In this document: positions 51,965 through 61,828 of the stretch, one piece after another
Layout: every line of letters begins with the position of its first letter
Position numbering within the stretch: the stretch's first letter is position 1
NCBI GenBank assembly: GCA_963783945.1
Contig: CAWAPS010000019.1
Location: 620,001-684,000, forward strand
Direction: 5' to 3'
DNA from: CAWAPS01 sp963783945
GTDB taxonomy: Bacteria > Actinomycetota > Acidimicrobiia > Acidimicrobiales > Palsa-688
Length of the DNA: 64,000 bases
The notes under the pieces: generated by a model
Told to the model about the DNA's origin: nothing
What the model saw: only the letters and a program-made list of their open reading frames with translations
Database searches by the model: none
Program-made: the position numbers and the translations under genes

Positions 51965-53225
51965 CCGCCTGCTCCAGTCGCTGATGAACGGCTACCCCCC
52001 AGTATTGCCCGTTCGAAGGCCGCCCGAGGCGCCCGCGGTGGCCCACCAGCTGGCCCGCCGGCCGATCGTGGCCGAGGCGTTTGGCCGGGGCCGGTTGTCG
52101 TATTCCGCGGTGCGGGCTATCACCCGTCTGGATCGTCCCGACCCGGGGGTGGACGAGGCGTTGGTGGCGCTGGCCGAGAGCGGGCAGGCCAGCATCTTGG
52201 ATATAGAGCGGGTGGTGCGCTCCTATCATCTCTACGCCGGTCAGGACCGCCCCCCGCCCGATCAGGCGGGTCGGGCTCGGGGGGTGAGGATAGTGCGGGG
52301 CGGCGACGGGACCGGCCAGGTCATCGTCAGCCTGAGCGATCTCGAGGTCGAGGAGTTCGCCGCCGCCCTGCAAGCCTTCGTCGACCGCCGCTACCGGCCC
52401 CGGCCTGGGGACGAGTCTTCACCCGAAGACCGAAAGGCCGGCGAAGGGGCGAGGGAAGACCCGTGGCGGCCTGGGGACGAGTCTTCAGCCGGAGACGGCC
52501 CGACCGGCGAGGCGCCGTTGGAGGAGGCGTCGCGGCCGGCCCAGACCGCCGACGCCTTCATGGACCTGGTGGGCACCGCCCTGGGCCACGCCGGCAGCGG
52601 CCAGGCGGCGGGCGACGACCGCTACCTGGTCCACCTGGTCAGCCGACCCGACAGTCCCGGCCTGACCACCCTGGACGGCCGGCCCCTCCACCCCGGCGAC
52701 GCCGCCATGGTGGCCTGCGACACATCCACCGTCGCCCACACGTTCAAAGCGATGGCGGCGAACCGCTGAACCTGGGAGGCGGCGGCAAAACGAAGCTTGA
52801 AGAGAGAGGCCGGCCGTTCGCCTTCAGGTCTCAACCGTGCTCATGGAGTCATGAGGACTTGCGAACGGCCGGCCTCTCTCTTACGCGGGTTTTGCCACCG
52901 CCTCCTGGGCCGCAAAACCAGAGAATGGAACACCGCCCAACGCCGGGCCATCAGCGTCCGCGACGGCGGCCACTGCCGCTTCGTCGGCTGCCAGTTCTCC
53001 CACTACGACATCCACCACATCCAACCCTGGGAGGATGACGGGCCCACCGACATCGACAACGGATGCTGCCAGTGCCGCCGCCACCACCGCATGCTCCACC
53101 ACCAATACCGCACCCAAGGCGACCCCAACGGCGAACTGCGCTTCTACCGCCCCGACGGCACCTACATAGGATCCACCTACCCCGCCCGCTCTGTGAACCA
53201 ATGGCACCAGCCATCACTGGTCTAG
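51965..53225 (+). pseudogene. DUF222/13E12-family HNH endonuclease, truncated, frameshifted and MITE-interrupted
   Basis: The first part (to about 52745) contains the DUF222 core, with AFGRGRLSYSAVRAITRL and a Glu/Ser-rich linker with a repeated RPGDESS. The usual first hundred or so residues are absent. A 1-base loss near 52749 puts the conserved stretch GGEPLNLG in another frame. A 127-bp MITE then splits it from RKTREWNTAQRRAI and the HNH core CRFVGCQ...HHIQPWEDDGPTDIDNGCCQC. Removing the MITE and one target copy restores ...EPLNLGRKTREW exactly. The nuclease is dead in this form. Confidence 0.85.
52777..52903. mobile_element. 127-bp MITE with 6-bp target duplication
   Basis: The ends AGGCGG(C/T)GGCAAAAC are inverted. 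A perfect 22-base inner inverted repeat, whose left arm (52800-52821) begins AAGAGAGAGGCCGGCC, pairs with 52861-52882. CCTGGG directly flanks both sides (52771-52776 and 52904-52909) as a target duplication. It has no coding capacity. Its ends are unrelated to those of the 90-bp element, so this is a second MITE family mobilised by a transposase outside the window. Confidence 0.85.
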
Positions 53226-53255
53226 ACGAGAGGCGACCAAGGGATCCGAGGCCGG

Positions 53256-55530
53256 CTAGTGGACTACGACGCGCGCCCGGGCGAGATTCTGGATTTGACC
53301 GTAGGGGGTCTTGGCATCGCCCTGGCGTTGTGACGTCACACGGATCACAGGGAAGTAGGTGCCAGGACTGGTATAGATGTAAGTCGCGGTCAAAGTCACC
53401 TCGGGGCGGGGCGTGCTGACCGTAGCCTTGACCGGATAGGTCCCCAAGCCCAGGAAGTCCCACTGGGCGGCCACGATGTCGCCGGCGTTGGGCGGGACCA
53501 CAGCCTCCGCTGAGAAGGTAACGGTCTGGCCGACCGCCACCTCGGCGCGCACGCCGCGGTTGGCGGTCAGGGTGACGACCGGCTGAACACCCCTACGCCG
53601 CCTGGCGTTGGCCGGCACCTGGACCTGGGTGTCGACCACCTGGTAGTTGGTGCTGTCGGGCGGCGGTATTCCTTTTTCGGCCCAGGCGCTGACGTCGCGC
53701 AGGGCCTGCTGTATGACTCCGGTGTAATCGACGGTGATGGCCTGAGCGGCTGTATCGGGAGGGCCGCCGTGATCGGCATTGTCGGTATACCACACCCGGA
53801 AATTCTGATCGAGGTCTCCATGCTGGGCGGCTCGCGCCCGTGTGCGGTACCAGTCCGTCGACCACGGGAAGGCCGAGTCGTCCATTATCGACGCCAGCGC
53901 GATCATTTTGCCGTGGAACCGCCCGCTTTGAACCGCACCCGGCCCGAACAACGCGCCGCTGCTGTCTCCGGTCGGGCCCGCGCTGCCGACCGGCCCGATC
54001 AGGATCTCGCGCTCGGGGGTACTTGGGCGTGCCGTCGGGGTTGCGGTACTGGTCCCAGGCGTACAGGTTGGCGTCGGGCGGCGGCATCTGGTGGCGGTGA
54101 TAGGTCTGCAGGGCGAGGAACCAGGAGTTGTCGATCGTGAGGTGGTCGCCAGGCTGAATCTGGCTAACCACCGTGGCGTCTGCGCCGAACCCAAACGTGA
54201 CTGTGTTGCCCGTGACGGCGCCCACGGGGACCAGCTGTCCGGCCGCCGCCCCGCTGGTGAAGACCAGATAGGCGCCGATCAGGTCACCGGTGGGCAACGG
54301 ACCGTTCAACACCAGGCCTGTCGGGGGGCTGCCGACCACGCTGACCACCGTGGTTGGGAACTGGATGCGCAGGGATTTGAGCGCGGGGTTGTCGTGGCCC
54401 TCGTAACCAGGCTCGCTCCAAAAATCGACGACGTAGCTCGGATCCAGAGTCGGCACGTAGGCGCCGGTAAGGTCGAGGAGAGCGGTCCCTCCGGTGAGTG
54501 TCGCGTAGTCCCACCACCCCCGTTGCGGGAAGCCCAGCCGGGTCGCTTCCAGGAGGGCCGCTTGCTCGTCCGGGCTCAGACCGGCGTAAGGGTCGCCGCT
54601 GCCACCCGGCGCCAAGGCGTCCACGATCTTGGCAAAGCTTGCTTGCGATATCACCCGCAGGGCGTAAATCTCGATGGTGAAATTGCTGGGAATGGAATTC
54701 GGCGTACCCATTACTTCCGGCACCGCGCCGTCCCAAACCCCCATGGTGTTCTCCGCGGCGGCGACGGTCTGAAAGGCTCCACCGCTCGCCCCGTAGATAT
54801 AGCCAAACGGACGGTGGGAATGGCCGTAGAACTGTTGCGCCACCAGTCGTGAGAACTTGGCCGCGGCCGCGTTGACCCGATAGGCGCCCTGCGATGGATC
54901 AAGATGACGAACCAGGTCGTCCGCCGTCGACATGATCCCCTCGGTGCCGCCCATGTTGGTGTGCACGGCATAGCCGCCGCTGGCGATACTGAACTCGATG
55001 TTGGCAGGTGACTCGGCCTCGCCCCCAGACCCGAAGGGTGGGCTTACCAGCGGGTAGGTAGATTGAAAGAACCGCCCCTGGTATTGACTTGCCGCCGGGA
55101 AGTAGAAGGCGAACTTGGCGTCGGTACCTGTGAACCCGCCATGCACGTATTGGTATTGCACGTGGTTGACCGGTGTCTCCCCCGGCTCGTTGATATCGAT
55201 GTACGGTTGGTTGTAGCGCGGGTCGATGCAATCGGCGGTTATCGGCATGGTGTAACCAGACCAAATCGGGGTGCAATTCTCTGAGCCCAGCGACATCGCC
55301 GCCGCCAACGCCATCTCAGCTAACGTGCCCGGGGCCAACGACCCCGCCGACACCTCGCTCGCCCCGGTGAGCGGGCTGGCCCCGGCGGCCGGGTTGCCTC
55401 CGACGAAGCTCTCCACCACCGGAGCCGCCATGAGGGCTGCTCCGACGAAGGCACTGCCTTTCAGCAGAGTACGCCTCGAAAACCCCCCGCCCGTGACCAC
55501 TGCCTCGTCCGTACCGCTGCCCTCATCCAT
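53256..55530 (-). pseudogene. Tat-exported alpha/beta hydrolase-like protein with C-terminal PKD domain, frameshifted
   Basis: Starting at ATG 55530 the N-terminus has a Tat signal FSRRTLLKGSAFVGAAL. A hydrolase-like body follows with GYIYGASGGAFQT as nucleophile elbow (PF20091-like alpha/beta hydrolase domain). Near 54014-54020 a run of five C residues on the coding strand shifts the frame; one C fewer would join GTPKYP to EREILIGPVGSAG. The second frame continues with DWYRTRARAAQ and a PKD-type domain (VGQTVTFSAEA...TYIYTSPGTYFPVIRV) to 53256. The joined protein would have about 757 residues. A single homopolymer shift could be a sequencing error, so it may be intact. Confidence 0.78.
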
Positions 55531-56288
55531 GACCCCTCCCGGTTGGCAAGGTTAGGAACCGACGCCTGTACACATGACCGCTATGCAGCTTCTCTAAACC
55601 TAAGGGACGCTAATGAGTTTGTCAGACCTTGTCAACCCTGTCAGAGTCCTCCACACAGTAGTCCTGCTCCGCAGACAGCAGGAGTACCGTCTACGAGGTG
55701 GGGTCGCGCCTCTCCTGGGCGATGCCGGTTTGCCCTTGTGATGGCGGCCACGCTGACCGTGGCCGCCGTGGCCAGTCGGCCGGCCGTGGCCGCGGCCGCA
55801 CCTGCGGGTGTGAGCTACGCACCGGTCGGGGCCTCCGGTCATGCTCCACGCCATGCCGAGCCTTCGTGCGCGCTGAGCGCCAATGTCGAGGCGGAGGGGC
55901 ACTCTCCGGTGGGAACGCGTTCGTCGGCGTGCCCGTCTGCGCCTCTAGGTCTTCACCGGAGCTTCCTGCCTACGGTCTGGTCACGGCCTGGGAGCTGTGC
56001 CACTTGCCCCTGGGCGTGCCGGCGCCATTGCTGCGCCCTCCCCAGGGTTTCTGAGTTCAGAGCTACAGCAGTTCGCAATCCAGACGCTAGCCGGCGTCTG
56101 AACCGTCGCTCATTCTCGAACAAAGGAACCCATCAAATGGCCTCATCCATACCTCCGCGCCAGTCTCCCGCCGCCTCTGGTCACCGCCCCGCCCGCCGAG
56201 CGGCCGGACTAACCAAGTCACTCTGCCAGGTCACGGACGGACAACCTCGGAGCGCGTGTCCCCCCGACTAGAGCGCGTTCGGGGGCTT
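55531..56288. other. Long stretch with no convincing gene
   Basis: On the plus strand, around 55720-55820, a frame reads CRFALVMAATLTVAAVASRPAVAAAAPAG (in parts), which looks like a signal peptide ending in an AxA site. The rest of the 55543-56271 frame becomes Pro/Arg/Ser-rich and not protein-like, and homology, if any, shifts frame after about 55900. It could be the 5' remnant of a secreted protein gene. No ribosome binding site or other feature is clear. The Tat-hydrolase promoter is expected at its left end. Confidence 0.3.
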
Positions 56289-57137
56289 TCATCTGACCTC
56301 GACGCGGCCGTGGCGCAGTACTGCCCTACCACCGGACACGGCGTCAAAAGCGTACGAATTCAGGCCCCGGTCAGTCTCGCCGATCTGGTAAGCGCTGAGC
56401 TCGATGTCATCGCCCGGAAAGCTAGGCGCGGCGAAGCGCACGGCAATCCGGAAAATACGCCTCGGATCGCCCTCCGCGGTCAGCTCGGCGAGGCCGCGAC
56501 TGATAACACCGAGGGTGCACAGACCCTGATTGAACTTGCGCGGAAAGCCGTACTCCTTCGCCGCCTCGTCATTGACGTGCATCGGAGATCGGTCGCCTGA
56601 GGCGCCGGCGTACCGGAAGGTCTGGTCGCGGGTGGTCGGCAACGCCACCGTCCCGACCGGATTCGCCCGGGCGGCCTCCGGGAACCTGTGGTCCGGCAGA
56701 TGATCCCCACGATCTCCGCCGCTGACAGGTCCGCGCATCAAGAACGACCAGTACTGATCTACGACCAGCTCGCCTGCATCGTCGCGGCTCGTCAGCCGCA
56801 CGACGACGTTCATACCTGCGGTGCTGGCAGTTACCGCGCATCTCGCAGCTACCGTGTGAAGATGCGTTCCCGGGTCGATTGGCTTATGGACGTATAGATC
56901 GTGAGTGCCGTGCACCCTTCCAGTCATCCCCTCGATGGCCTCGGGCGGCAGCTGTGCCGCGCTCATCATGGGCACGAAGGTGGGGACTACGGCGTAGATG
57001 GGCGGGGTCGCCATTCCGTTCAGATAAAGCGGGTTCGGGTCGTTGGTCGCCAACGCGAACGCGATGATCTCTTCCGGGTCGCAATACGCGGTGAAGGGAG
57101 CAGCCTGGACGTGTAGAGGGACGAGGCTGGTGTCCAT
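56289..57137 (-). CDS. MaoC-like double hot-dog dehydratase
   Basis: A 282-residue protein of two hot-dog domains, like the 2-enoyl-CoA hydratase of MFE-2 type. The N-terminal half has PEEIIAFALATNDPNPLYL; the C-terminal half carries the active-site motif YAGASGDRSPMHVNDEAA with Asp and His, and EYGFPRKFNQGLCTLG. It likely hydrates 2-enoyl-CoA. ATG 57137 is chosen by homology (VPLHVQAAPFTAYCDP); an ATG at 57155 is an alternative. It is divergent from the SDR at 57339, suggesting a hydratase/dehydrogenase pair. Confidence 0.83.
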   Translation of the reverse strand: MDTSLVPLHVQAAPFTAYCDPEEIIAFALATNDPNPLYLNGMATPPIYAVVPTFVPMMSAAQLPPEAIEGMTGRVHGTHDLYVHKPIDPGTHLHTVAARCAVTASTAGMNVVVRLTSRDDAGELVVDQYWSFLMRGPVSGGDRGDHLPDHRFPEAARANPVGTVALPTTRDQTFRYAGASGDRSPMHVNDEAAKEYGFPRKFNQGLCTLGVISRGLAELTAEGDPRRIFRIAVRFAAPSFPGDDIELSAYQIGETDRGLNSYAFDAVSGGRAVLRHGRVEVR

Positions 57138-57338
57138 CACGTAACATTGACACATGTATCCTTCCGGCCCGGCGGAGTGGTGCCACCTCACCCTCAGCAC
57201 CCAAATGTTGTGGCCGGGGCGATGCGCTAGACCGCGAGGATCAACCCGGACCGCACTCGTCCGCGTAGTCTGATCGAAAATGGTCGCTCTCGTCGAGAGC
57301 GATCGCCGATCGCAGATTCAACGGACACGGAGGCAACG

Positions 57339-58127
57339 ATGCAGAGCCAGACAACTTCGGAGGACTCGCGCTTCAGCCTGGCCGGCCGTGTCGCAGTCGT
57401 GACCGGCGCTGGAACAGGTATCGGGCGGGGTGTCTCACACGTGCTTGCCGCCTACGGGGCAGATGTGGCGGTGGCCGGCCGTCGCGTCGGCCCGCTGGAA
57501 ACGACAGCCGCCGAGCTCGAAGCGATGGGCCGCCGCAGCATCGTGGCGCCGACGGACGTAACGAAGGTTGCCGACTGCGAGGCTCTTATCGAGAAGGCCC
57601 TGGATGAGCTCGGTCGCGTCGATATCCTCGTCAACAACGCGGGCGGCATAGGCGGTCTCACTACCAAGCCGATCGGCGACTGGACCGTGGATGAGTGGCA
57701 CCACCTCTTGGACCTGAACGCGTCGAGCGTGTGGTTCCTCTCCCGGCTGGCAGCGGCACACATGATCGAACGGGGAAGCGGGACGATCGTGAACATTTCC
57801 TCGACTTCGGCCTTCGGCGGATTCCCAGCCGGTGCACCGTACTCTGCTGCCAAGGCGGCGGTAAACAACCTGACCGCGTCGATGGCTGGAGCCTGGACGC
57901 CAAAGGGACTCCGGGTGAACACGGTGGCCTGCGGCCCGATCCGTACTGAGCCCCTCCTCGCCGATGCGCTGAAGAACTTCGGGGACGAGGAGGCGCTCGG
58001 CGCCTACACCGCAATGGGCCGAATCGGCGAACCCGAGGAGGTCGGCTACGCCGTGCTCTTCCTTGCCTCCGATGCTTCGAGCTACTGCTCCGGACACACA
58101 CTCGTCGTCAATGGCGGCCCGAAGTAG
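57339..58127 (+). CDS. SDR-family oxidoreductase
   Basis: A 262-residue SDR. TGAGTGIG loop, NNAG, Ser in NISSTSAFG and YSAAK pair, with C-terminal SGHTLVVNGG. Upstream (about 57290-57310) CGCTCTCGTCGAGAGCG forms a small hairpin. It starts a rightward run of genes that continues to 61255 and includes another SDR, an Ltp2-like enzyme and DUF35, CMD proteins. It is probably the dehydrogenase step of that pathway. Substrate unknown. Confidence 0.88.
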   Translation: MQSQTTSEDSRFSLAGRVAVVTGAGTGIGRGVSHVLAAYGADVAVAGRRVGPLETTAAELEAMGRRSIVAPTDVTKVADCEALIEKALDELGRVDILVNNAGGIGGLTTKPIGDWTVDEWHHLLDLNASSVWFLSRLAAAHMIERGSGTIVNISSTSAFGGFPAGAPYSAAKAAVNNLTASMAGAWTPKGLRVNTVACGPIRTEPLLADALKNFGDEEALGAYTAMGRIGEPEEVGYAVLFLASDASSYCSGHTLVVNGGPK

Positions 58128-58224
58128 GCCAACGATGGCCCCCGTCGTGCGACCTACGGCGAGAATCTCCCGCACCGCCACGGGGTCGCCAAGCACCGTC
58201 ACGGTGAGATAACAAGGAGATCAT

Positions 58225-58995
58225 ATGGACCTGCAGAAATACGGGCCTTGGGCCCTGATCATCGGGGGCTCGGAAGGGGTGGGCGCGGCGTTTGCGCGGA
58301 AGCTGGCGGCAGCCGGCTTCAAATTGGTGCTCGTGGCGCGCAAGCCGGGCCCCCTTCAGGACCTGGCTGACGAAATAACCAGAGGCGGGACTGAGGTCCG
58401 CACCCTGTCCGTCGACATGAGCAACACGGACGCCATCGATCGGGTAAGGATTGCGACCGACGACGTGGAAGTCGGACTCCTGATCTACAACGCCGGGGCC
58501 AACAGCATCCGGGGCAATTTGGTCGAGCTCGATCCCGAGGTTTACCGCTCGGTGATCGCCGTCACCGTTGTCGGCCAGACCGAGTTTGCCCATCACTACG
58601 GGGCCCTTATGCGTCAGCGGGGGCGTGGTGGCATGATTCTGTGCGGGTCGACCTCGAGCTACATGGGCGCACCCACGCTCGGCCCGTACACCGCGTCCAA
58701 GGCCTTCAGTCGTATCCTCAGCGAAGCGCTGTGGGTGGAGTGCCGGGCGTTCGGAATCGATGTCCTGCACCTCAACATCGGCTTTACCGCGACGCCCGCC
58801 ATGGAGCGCCTCGGTTACGATCTGGCCGCCGCCCAGGCCCCGGCGGAGGTAGCGCAGGAAGGGCTCGACAACATCACCAACGGACCGGTGTGGATCGCCG
58901 GCGGGGCCAGGAATCTGGAGATCGCGGTGAAACGCTCAACCGTCGAGAACCGGGGCGAAGCCATCCTGGCCTTCGCCACACCCCGACGAGGGTGA
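58225..58995 (+). CDS. SDR-family oxidoreductase (short-chain, atypical)
   Basis: A 256-residue SDR of the less common subgroup: GGSEGVGAAFARKLAAAGF as dinucleotide loop, YNAGAN instead of NNAG, Ser in CGSTSSYMG and the YTASK pair. It has AAGGAGATCAT before the ATG, an excellent ribosome binding site. Members of this subgroup reduce long or sterol-like ketones and act in lipid pathways. The gene lies 97 bases after the previous SDR and 66 bases before the Ltp2-like gene. Confidence 0.85.
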   Translation: MDLQKYGPWALIIGGSEGVGAAFARKLAAAGFKLVLVARKPGPLQDLADEITRGGTEVRTLSVDMSNTDAIDRVRIATDDVEVGLLIYNAGANSIRGNLVELDPEVYRSVIAVTVVGQTEFAHHYGALMRQRGRGGMILCGSTSSYMGAPTLGPYTASKAFSRILSEALWVECRAFGIDVLHLNIGFTATPAMERLGYDLAAAQAPAEVAQEGLDNITNGPVWIAGGARNLEIAVKRSTVENRGEAILAFATPRRG

Positions 58996-59061
58996 CGTTA
59001 ATACTACGCTCGATATATAGCATGCCGCTCCAGGCCGATAACAGAGCAGGAAGGGACAGCC

Positions 59062-60228
59062 GTGACAAAGGGCAGCGAGATTGCCGTCGTGGGCGTCGGC
59101 AGCTCGGACTACTACCGCCGGGGTCGCTCGGTGCCGCTCACGAGCCAGGATCTGGCAATTCAGGCGATACGCGCCGCGCTCGACGACGCCGGGCTGTCGT
59201 TCGACGACGTCGACGGCTTCGCCTACTACGCTGGCGGCGGGGGCCTAGATTCCGGCCGGCTCGGCCATACGCTCGGCATCCCGAATATCCGCTTCTCAGC
59301 AGGCATCTCGAGCGGCGGTAACGGCTCGGCGGCGGCGGTCGGGTTGGCGGCGGCCGCCATTCAGTCCAAACACGCCAGCGTCGTCGTCTCGGTGATGGTC
59401 CTCCAGCAGGCGGCGGTGCGCTTCGGTTCTGTCCTGGCCCGCCAGATGTCCACCCCGACCCAGGACTTCGTCACCCCTTATGGAAACTTTGCGCCGGGCC
59501 ACTACTTCGCCCTCGTCGCCAAGCGCCACATGCACGAATATGGCACGACCCGTGAGCACCTTTTCGAGATCTGCCGTCAACAGCGCGAGTACGCTTCGAC
59601 TCGGCCGAAGGCCGTCTACAAGGAGCCACTCACCCACGAGGACTATTTCAGCGCCCGGATGATCGCCGAGCCGCTGTGTCTCTACGATTTCACCATGGAG
59701 TGCGATGCGGCGGCGGCGGTGGTGGTCACCTCGGCTGACCGGGCCAGGGACCTGCGCCAGACACCGGTCTACCTGCTCGCCTCGGCGATGGGCGGGGAGG
59801 GCCGCTGGGGTGAGGGAATGAGCTGGATGGGGATGGACGACGACCTGTTTGCCACCGCTGGGGTGGGAGCGATGGCCAAGGAGCTCTACGGCCGGGCCGG
59901 GATCACTCCAGCAGATGTCGATGTGGCCGAGTTCTATGATCATTTCTCCGTGTCGGTGCTGTTACAGCTGGAGGACTACGGCTTCTGCGGGCGCGGCGAG
60001 AGCGGCCCGTTTGTCGCCGAAGGCAATCTCGGGCTGAAGGGCAAGATGCCGGTGAACACCCACGGCGGCCATCTGTCGGAGGTCTACATCATCGGCCAGA
60101 CTCAGGTCGTCGAGGCGGTCGAACAGGTCCGCGGCACCGCGATCAATCAGGTTCCGAACGCCGAAGTGGCCCTTGCCACTGGCGGCCCGTCGCACATTCC
60201 CGTTGGCGCGATCCTTCTCGGCAGGTGA
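59062..60228 (+). CDS. Thiolase-fold lipid-transfer protein, Ltp2-type retro-aldolase likely
   Basis: A 388-residue thiolase-fold protein. Where true thiolases carry the nucleophilic Cys, the text is SGGNGSAAAVGLAAAA with no Cys, which fits Ltp2-like steroid side-chain aldolases rather than ketothiolases. Conserved tail text VNTHGGHLSEVY and EFYDHFSVSVLLQLE match the group. The next gene, 4 bases on, is a DUF35 protein; Ltp2 requires such a partner domain. GTG 59062 is preceded by GGAAGGGA. Probably removes propionyl- or acetyl-CoA from a side-chain aldol CoA. Confidence 0.85.
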   Translation: MTKGSEIAVVGVGSSDYYRRGRSVPLTSQDLAIQAIRAALDDAGLSFDDVDGFAYYAGGGGLDSGRLGHTLGIPNIRFSAGISSGGNGSAAAVGLAAAAIQSKHASVVVSVMVLQQAAVRFGSVLARQMSTPTQDFVTPYGNFAPGHYFALVAKRHMHEYGTTREHLFEICRQQREYASTRPKAVYKEPLTHEDYFSARMIAEPLCLYDFTMECDAAAAVVVTSADRARDLRQTPVYLLASAMGGEGRWGEGMSWMGMDDDLFATAGVGAMAKELYGRAGITPADVDVAEFYDHFSVSVLLQLEDYGFCGRGESGPFVAEGNLGLKGKMPVNTHGGHLSEVYIIGQTQVVEAVEQVRGTAINQVPNAEVALATGGPSHIPVGAILLGR

Positions 60229-60232
60229 ACTG

Positions 60233-60670
60233 ATGTCTTCAGCTCAAGTCCACATTCCAAACACAACCTTTGTCAACCTGGCTCCAGATACCCATACCCA
60301 GCCCTTCTGGGACGCGGCGCGCGAGCACCGGCTCGAGGTGCCCCGCTGTCGGGAATGCGGCGTGTTCGTCGTCCCGCCAACCGGGTACTGCCCACGCTGC
60401 CGCCAGCAAGACTACGAGTGGGTACAGCTGTCGGGTCGGGCCACCCTGTATACCTACACCGTCGTGTGGCACCCCGTGGTGCCCGACCTGTCCGGCACGG
60501 TCCCCTACGTGCTGGCGGTGGTCAAGCTGCCCGACGCCGGAGACACCAAGCTTGTCACCAACATCATCGACTGCGACCTGGACGACCTGCGCATCGGGCA
60601 GGAGCTCGAGGTGGTCTGGACCGAGCACTCCGAAGGCTACGTGCTGCCGAGGTTCAGGCCGACGACCTGA
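60233..60670 (+). CDS. DUF35 zinc-ribbon OB-fold protein, Ltp2 partner
   Basis: A 145-residue protein with the four Cys ribbon C39-x2-C42...C53-x2-C56 (CRECGVFVVPPTGYCPRC) followed by an OB-fold domain (GRATLYTYTVVWHPVVPD, VTNIIDCDLDDLRIGQELEV). DUF35 proteins form complexes with Ltp2-type aldolases or thiolases. The start ATG 60233 comes 4 bases after the aldolase stop. Located in the gene run 57339-61255 it supports a CoA-dependent retro-aldol step. Confidence 0.9.
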   Translation: MSSAQVHIPNTTFVNLAPDTHTQPFWDAAREHRLEVPRCRECGVFVVPPTGYCPRCRQQDYEWVQLSGRATLYTYTVVWHPVVPDLSGTVPYVLAVVKLPDAGDTKLVTNIIDCDLDDLRIGQELEVVWTEHSEGYVLPRFRPTT

Positions 60671-60688
60671 GCGTGAGGTCGCTGCGAG

Positions 60689-61255
60689 ATGAGTGCAATG
60701 CCATCACCTACGCCACGAATCCCCCCGGTCACGGGCCACGAACTCGAAGAGGCAGCATCCCTCCTACCGAAGATCGTCGTAGCCGGCACGGTGACCACTG
60801 GACGTTCACACATCATGAGAACCCTGGTCCGTCACGCATCTCTCTTCCAGCGGTGGACACCATTTCTGGATGGCCTTCTCAATGGTGTGCTGTCTCCGCG
60901 GGACCGCGAGCTGCTCGTATTACGCACGGCGTGGAACTGCCGCAGCGAGTACGAGTGGGGCCAGCACGTCGTCGTCGGTCGCAAAGTGGGCCTTACCGAT
61001 GAGGAGATCCGCCGGGTTCGAGAGGGTCCCGAAGCCGCCGGATGGAGGCCGGCGGACGCCTTGTTGCTGCGGGCGGCGGACGAACTGCACCATGACTTCG
61101 CTATCAGCGACGCGACCTGGGCCGAGCTGGTCGACCGATACGACGAGCAGCAGCTTATCGAATTACCTATGGTCGTCGGTCATTACCAGCTCGTTGCCAT
61201 GGCTCTGAAATCCCTCCGGGTGCAACCAGACGAGGGACTACCCGGGTTCGACTGA
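60689..61255 (+). CDS. Carboxymuconolactone decarboxylase-family protein
   Basis: A 188-residue alpha-helical AhpD/CMD-fold protein. ELLVLRTAWNCRSEYEWGQHVVVGRKVGL is the CMD core (given in parts), with E and H residues replacing the CxxC of AhpD-type members. Such proteins may be decarboxylases, peroxidases or of unknown role. The start is 18 bases after DUF35, so it belongs to the same operon. The end is followed by a convergent CMD protein on the other strand. Confidence 0.85.
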   Translation: MSAMPSPTPRIPPVTGHELEEAASLLPKIVVAGTVTTGRSHIMRTLVRHASLFQRWTPFLDGLLNGVLSPRDRELLVLRTAWNCRSEYEWGQHVVVGRKVGLTDEEIRRVREGPEAAGWRPADALLLRAADELHHDFAISDATWAELVDRYDEQQLIELPMVVGHYQLVAMALKSLRVQPDEGLPGFD

Positions 61256-61371
61256 CTTCCGCGGCCCGTCCAGGGTCGCTCACCCGGGTGGCGCCGGCAG
61301 GCGCCCGAAAGTTGACGGCTTTCATAAGCTGTTCGCAGGCTCGTTCGGTTTGGTCGGCGTAAACGGCACCG

Positions 61372-61758
61372 TTACTGTTCTTCCGCCATCACCGCTTCGA
61401 AGTGACGCATCCCCTCCAGCGCGGCGGGCACACCGCTGTAGACCGCCATCTGCAGGATGACTTCGCGGACGTGTTCGGGTGGATTGCTGTTCAGGGCGAT
61501 ACGGAGGTGGGCCTTCAGTTCGTCCATGCGACCGAGGGCGGTAAGTGCGGCCACCGCGCACAACTCCCGCGTTGACGTCGGCAGCACGTCGCGCGCATAC
61601 ATCCCGTTGATCACGAAGCCAGTCAGAATGCCGGCCCAGCTCTCGTCCACCCGTGTCACCCATCGGTTGGCATTCTCTTCCGCCCTCTCGCGACCGCCAT
61701 CGCCGAACATCTCGGTCGCGGCGTGCCCTCCTGCTTCAGTGATGTACGGACCCGTCAT
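61372..61758 (-). CDS. 4-carboxymuconolactone decarboxylase-like (CMD) protein
   Basis: A 128-residue CMD-fold protein like PcaC: helix DESWAGILTGFVINGMYARD, LPTSTRELCAVAALTALGRMDELKAHL and the C-terminal EVILQMAVYSGVPAALEGM. ATG 61758 is supported by AAGGAG 5 bases upstream. It is convergent with the other CMD gene. In beta-ketoadipate routes this family decarboxylates a muconolactone, but several relatives have other functions. It is 70 bases downstream of a VOC protein gene. Confidence 0.88.
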   Translation of the reverse strand: MTGPYITEAGGHAATEMFGDGGRERAEENANRWVTRVDESWAGILTGFVINGMYARDVLPTSTRELCAVAALTALGRMDELKAHLRIALNSNPPEHVREVILQMAVYSGVPAALEGMRHFEAVMAEEQ

Positions 61759-61828
61759 CCTTACTCCTTCTCCTCGAATACATTGTGGTGTCCGTCTCCG
61801 AAACCGGAGACGCGTGTGAACTCGGTCG

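Noticed and set aside
52400..52500. Two copies of a 21-base direct repeat in the DUF222 linker as a CRISPR-like array
   Set aside because: Only two copies, encoding the repeated RPGDESS linker in frame; no regular spacers.
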